7,649 nucleotides of DNA from an uncultured Oscillibacter sp. (GTDB taxonomy: Bacteria; Bacillota_A; Clostridia; Oscillospirales; Oscillospiraceae). Shown here in pieces: positions 5,353 to 7,649 of the stretch; position 1 is the stretch's first letter; each line of letters starts with the position of its first letter. Below the pieces are notes generated by a model. It was not told the DNA's origin. It was given only the letters and a program-made list of their open reading frames with translations, and did no database searches. Made by a program: the position numbers and the translations under genes. The stretch is from the NCBI GenBank assembly GCA_948902155.1, contig CAQVQZ010000106.1:1-7649 (forward strand), in the 5' to 3' direction.

Positions 5353-5486
5353 AGGTCCTGTGCTCATAAACCAAACGTGCAGATCCTCAAGCAGATTTTT
5401 GCCGGAGGCTCGGCAAACACTTTTTACGCCGCAGGCGGCAAAATCTGCCGAAAGGACGTGCGTTTGGGCTGATGGGAACAGGCCCT
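5353..5486 (+). repeat. Palindromic repeat element, copy B (134 bp), in the AraC gene leader
   Basis: Copy B has the same orientation as copy A. Its left end AGGTCCTGTGCTCAT followed by AAACG is an imperfect inverse of its right end, CGTTTGGGCTGATGGGAACA then GGCCCT. A nested pair is GCAGATTTTTGCCG (5391-5404) with CGGCAAAATCTGC (5436-5448), so most of the element can fold into one long hairpin. It ends two bases before the AAAGGAGGT ribosome site of the AraC gene and so would form part of that gene's 5' leader if transcription starts upstream. No target-site duplication is seen. Confidence 0.8.
5398..5425 (+). terminator. Terminator-like hairpin inside repeat copy B
   Basis: TTTGCCG (5398-5404) pairs with CGGCAAA (5411-5417) around a 6-base loop, and CAC then TTTTT (5421-5425) follow. 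It corresponds to the core of copy A. It sits 77 bases before the AraC start codon and could reduce read-through into it. Its left arm can pair instead with 5436-5448. Any regulatory effect is inferred. Confidence 0.4.
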
Positions 5487-5501
5487 GGAAAGGAGGTCCC
5501 A

Positions 5502-6389
5502 ATGTCGGACGAACGGATTTTGTGCTTTGTGAAACGGGAGGCGCGGCCCCTCTTCCCCCCGGAGTCCGCGCCCCGGCTGGCGTATGTCAGCCGCACCCTT
5601 CCCTCGGACCGGGCTTATCACAGTATTCTTCACGCCCACCGGGACCTGGCGGAAATTCTGCTGATCTGCGGGGGCGAGGGGCGCTTCCTGGTGGGAGAGT
5701 CCTTTTACGATGTGAAGGCCGGAGACCTGCTCCTCTACAACAGCGGCGTAGTCCATGACGAGCTTTCCAGCCCGGATAACGCCATTTCCGCCTACTGCGC
5801 GGGCATCGCCGGGCTGCGCCTGCCGGGTCTGCGGGAAAACGCCCTGGTTGACGACGGCGCTCCGGCTCTTTTCCGTGTGGGAGAGGAGCTGGAGGACCTC
5901 CGGCTGCTCTATGACATGATGTACCGCAGCCTGCTGGAGGACCGGGCGGGCTGCGAGACGTTGTGCCATCACCTGATGCTGGCGCTTCTGAGCCGCATCT
6001 TCCAGTTTACCGGAGACGCGCCCCGGCGGGACCGGGCCGAGACGGAGCCCAAGGCCCTGGGACGGCAGGTCCAGGCGTATATCGACGGGCATTTCAGCGA
6101 GCCGCTGACCCTCCAGGACATGGGGCGGGCGCTCCACGTCAGCCCCTATTACCTCTCCCACGTCTTCAAGGAGGCCAGCGGCTATTCCCCCACGCAGTAC
6201 CTGCTCCGCCGCCGCATCGGCGAAGCTCAGAACCTCCTGATTTCCACGGACCTGCCCATGGCCCAGATCGCGGAGCGGGTGGGCTTTGAGACGCAGAATT
6301 ATTTCAACCTCCAGTTTTCCCGGCATGTGGGGATGGCGCCCCGGAAATACCGGGAATCCTTTGTGGGAAAGAAGCGCGGGGAGCCGTAA
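5502..6389 (+). CDS. AraC-family transcriptional regulator with cupin-like sensor domain (295 residues)
   Basis: The protein has the two-part layout of AraC regulators. The N-terminal half is a small cupin-type ligand domain: HAHRDLAEILLICGGEGRFL (44-63), then YDVKAGDLLLYNSGVVHDE (69-87), with H44, H46, E51 and H85 placed as in cupin metal or ligand pockets. The C-terminal domain from about 186 holds two helix-turn-helix motifs: LTLQDMGRALHVSPYYLSHV (202-221), and IAERVGFETQNYFNLQFSRH (256-275) followed by VGMAPRKYR (276-284), the AraC signature. It should bind DNA in response to an unidentified small ligand, often a sugar. The ATG at 5502 follows AAAGGAGGT (5489-5497) by 4 bases; the frame runs back to 5472 but that part is repeat sequence. 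No promoter was identified with confidence. Its target genes are not evident. Confidence 0.92.
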   Translation: MSDERILCFVKREARPLFPPESAPRLAYVSRTLPSDRAYHSILHAHRDLAEILLICGGEGRFLVGESFYDVKAGDLLLYNSGVVHDELSSPDNAISAYCAGIAGLRLPGLRENALVDDGAPALFRVGEELEDLRLLYDMMYRSLLEDRAGCETLCHHLMLALLSRIFQFTGDAPRRDRAETEPKALGRQVQAYIDGHFSEPLTLQDMGRALHVSPYYLSHVFKEASGYSPTQYLLRRRIGEAQNLLISTDLPMAQIAERVGFETQNYFNLQFSRHVGMAPRKYRESFVGKKRGEP

Positions 6390-6420
6390 CCGGCAGGCGC
6401 CTGAACGCCGGGCGCAAAAC

Positions 6421-6459
6421 GCCGCTCATGCGGCTTGCGGCGCTGTCATTCAGCGCCGC
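6421..6459. repeat. Two adjacent perfect hairpins downstream of the AraC gene
   Basis: GCCGC-TCAT-GCGGC (6421-6434) is followed by GCGGCGCTG-TCATT-CAGCGCCGC (6437-6459). Neither has a T-tract, so they are not standard terminators. They may be REP-like sequence or structure in the AraC 3' untranslated region. The rest of 6390-6505 shows nothing else I can support. Confidence 0.5.
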
Positions 6460-6505
6460 GCTGAACAGAAGCCAGGGGATTCTGTTTAACTGTGCTGACT
6501 ATATT

Positions 6506-6534
6506 AAACCCTCCGGCTTAGCGCCGGAGGGTTT
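6506..6534. terminator. Bidirectional terminator between convergent genes
   Basis: A perfect 12-bp stem AAACCCTCCGGC/GCCGGAGGGTTT (6506-6517 with 6523-6534, 5-base loop) lies between the AraC gene (ending 6389) and the converging gene ending at 6607. The A and T ends of the stem give short U-tracts on both strands, so it can serve both transcripts. Confidence 0.8.
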
Positions 6535-6606
6535 GACAATACCGGAATCGCGGAAAGACGGAGTCCCGGGCCGGAACAGGGTTCCCCCCCCTTCCCCGGG
6601 TCCCGT

Positions 6607-7649
6607 TCACTCATCCCCCAGCCCCGTCAGGCCGGAGCCTCGGAGAAGCGCGTCTCTCTCTTCTTCCGAAAGCTCCGCCGCCGCGGAGCGGAAGGCATCC
6701 GGGTCCGCCTCCTGCTGGGCCCGCAGGACGCCGCCCAGCGGCGTGCCGAAATCCGTCCGGGCGTCCCGCGTGGCCAGGAAGAAGGACATCACCGCCCGGT
6801 CCCGGGCCTGCTGCTCCTCGCCCACGGCGGCGCTCTCCACCGCCTCCATCAGCGGTTCAAACCAATCGGAGCCGTACATATGCCGGCCCAGCACGCCCCA
6901 GTTGTCGGCCGAGGCGGCCCCCAGGCACTCCAGCAGCTCCAGCCCCTCCGCCTCCCGATACATCACGTCCTGGACCATGCTCTGCAGGCGCCGGTTCATC
7001 TCCATATAGGCGTAGTCCACTTCCCGGCTCTCCTCAAAGCTGCCCTCCAGAGTCTCATGCCCGAAGAAATCCTTTGCGAAGGCCGCCGCCGCTCCGGCGG
7101 GGGTCCGCAGCTCCGGGTGTTCCCCGGCGTCGCACTGCTCCTGGAGATCCGCGTAGTGCTCGGCGGCGGGCTTGCCGCTGTCGGGGAAGTAGAGGTACTG
7201 GTTTCCATACCCGTCCAGCCACTGGTCCACGGCCCAGATGCCGCCCTCTCCCTGCCGGGCGGGCTGGTGAAGAAGGAGCGTATCATAGATCCGGACGTCC
7301 CCGTCCTCGCGGAAATAGGGATAGTACTTCATGATCACATGACTCCCGTCCCCGGCGTCCAGCTGGTCCGTAAAATCCTGAACGCTGAAGGACTGAAGGC
7401 CGTTCCGGGTGAGGAAATCCTCCTTTACCAGGGGGCCCAGCGCGTTGAGCTTCTCCCAGGTCTTCCAGTCCTCGCTCTTCGAGTCAATCGCCCCGCCCGG
7501 GCGGAAAAACTGCACGTCCGTGGCATAGGTATAGGCGTAATACCGTTCCCCGTCCGTCGCGAAGACGTCGATGCCGGAACCGTCGGCGCTGATATGCTGC
7601 TCAAAGGCCGCCTGGTCCATCACCAGGAAGCCGAAGAGGAAGCCGCCCC
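6607..7649 (-). CDS. Unrecognised protein, C-terminal part (cut by window edge)
   Basis: The minus-strand frame is open from the right window edge to TGA at 6607-6609, giving 347 residues without a definite start. An internal GTG-ATG at 7623-7618 has no good ribosome site, so the true start is probably outside the window. The first visible residues, GGFLFGFLVMDQAAF, are hydrophobic and could be the end of a membrane or signal segment. Then come DGERYYAYTYATDVQFF, HVIMKYYPYFREDGDVRIYD, and GGIWAVDQWLDGYGNQYLYF around residues 136-155. The C-terminal third is helical and acidic (SEEERDALL near the end). The GGIWAVDQW stretch recalls extracellular domains attached to some membrane sensors and peptidases of clostridia, but I cannot name a family. 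It converges on the AraC gene across the terminator at 6506-6534. Confidence 0.75.
   Translation of the reverse strand, partial: GGFLFGFLVMDQAAFEQHISADGSGIDVFATDGERYYAYTYATDVQFFRPGGAIDSKSEDWKTWEKLNALGPLVKEDFLTRNGLQSFSVQDFTDQLDAGDGSHVIMKYYPYFREDGDVRIYDTLLLHQPARQGEGGIWAVDQWLDGYGNQYLYFPDSGKPAAEHYADLQEQCDAGEHPELRTPAGAAAAFAKDFFGHETLEGSFEESREVDYAYMEMNRRLQSMVQDVMYREAEGLELLECLGAASADNWGVLGRHMYGSDWFEPLMEAVESAAVGEEQQARDRAVMSFFLATRDARTDFGTPLGGVLRAQQEADPDAFRSAAAELSEEERDALLRGSGLTGLGDE

Noticed and set aside
5279..5758. 159-codon plus-strand frame spanning repeat B and the AraC start
   Set aside because: It has no ribosome site, crosses repeat sequence, and conflicts with the AraC reading frame.
5424..6326. 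300-codon minus-strand open frame opposite the AraC gene
   Set aside because: It is a shadow of the AraC gene and starts within repeat copy B; there is no ribosome site or recognisable domain.
1..7649. CRISPR array, rRNA genes or complete insertion sequence
   Set aside because: No regularly spaced repeat series, no rRNA sequence and no transposase frame were seen. The only repeats are the two palindromic copies and the hairpins described.

Overview
The window looks like chromosomal DNA from a GC-rich gut-type Clostridium relative (Oscillospiraceae-like). This is judged from the very GC-rich codon use, the strong AAGGAGG ribosome sites and the protein types; it is an inference, since no species marker is present. 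It has two parts of different composition.

Positions 1 to about 2100 are visibly less GC-rich and look like the degraded end of an integrated conjugative or mobilizable element. On the minus strand are the first 87 residues of a RepA_N-type replication initiator (running off the left edge), a leader with two related terminator-type hairpins, and a translationally coupled pair of accessory genes: a DUF4259-like MGAWG protein followed by an unrecognised 232-residue protein. On the plus strand only the last 61 codons of a tyrosine recombinase remain, starting beside a 12-bp inverted repeat. Next to that end is a minus-strand tRNA-Gln(CUG) gene with its own promoter and terminator. An integrase remnant beside the 3' end of a tRNA suggests the element entered at this tRNA.

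Positions from about 2187 to the right edge look like host chromosome. A two-gene operon with a 4-base ATGA overlap encodes a COG2509-type FAD-dependent dehydrogenase and a D-2-hydroxyacid dehydrogenase. The 574-base gap after it holds two direct copies (about 163 and 134 bp) of an imperfect palindromic repeat. Between them, on the minus strand, lies a 19-codon hydrophobic micro-ORF with a promoter-like element, a strong ribosome site and a terminator. The second repeat copy runs up to the ribosome site of an AraC-family regulator with a cupin-like sensor domain. A bidirectional terminator then separates the regulator from a convergent, right-edge-truncated gene for an unrecognised protein.

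No complete novel system can be claimed. The best leads are the duplicated, frame-preserving hairpins before repA, the palindromic repeats with a terminator-like core (one of them in the AraC leader), the 19-residue micro-ORF they enclose, and the coupled accessory gene pair.
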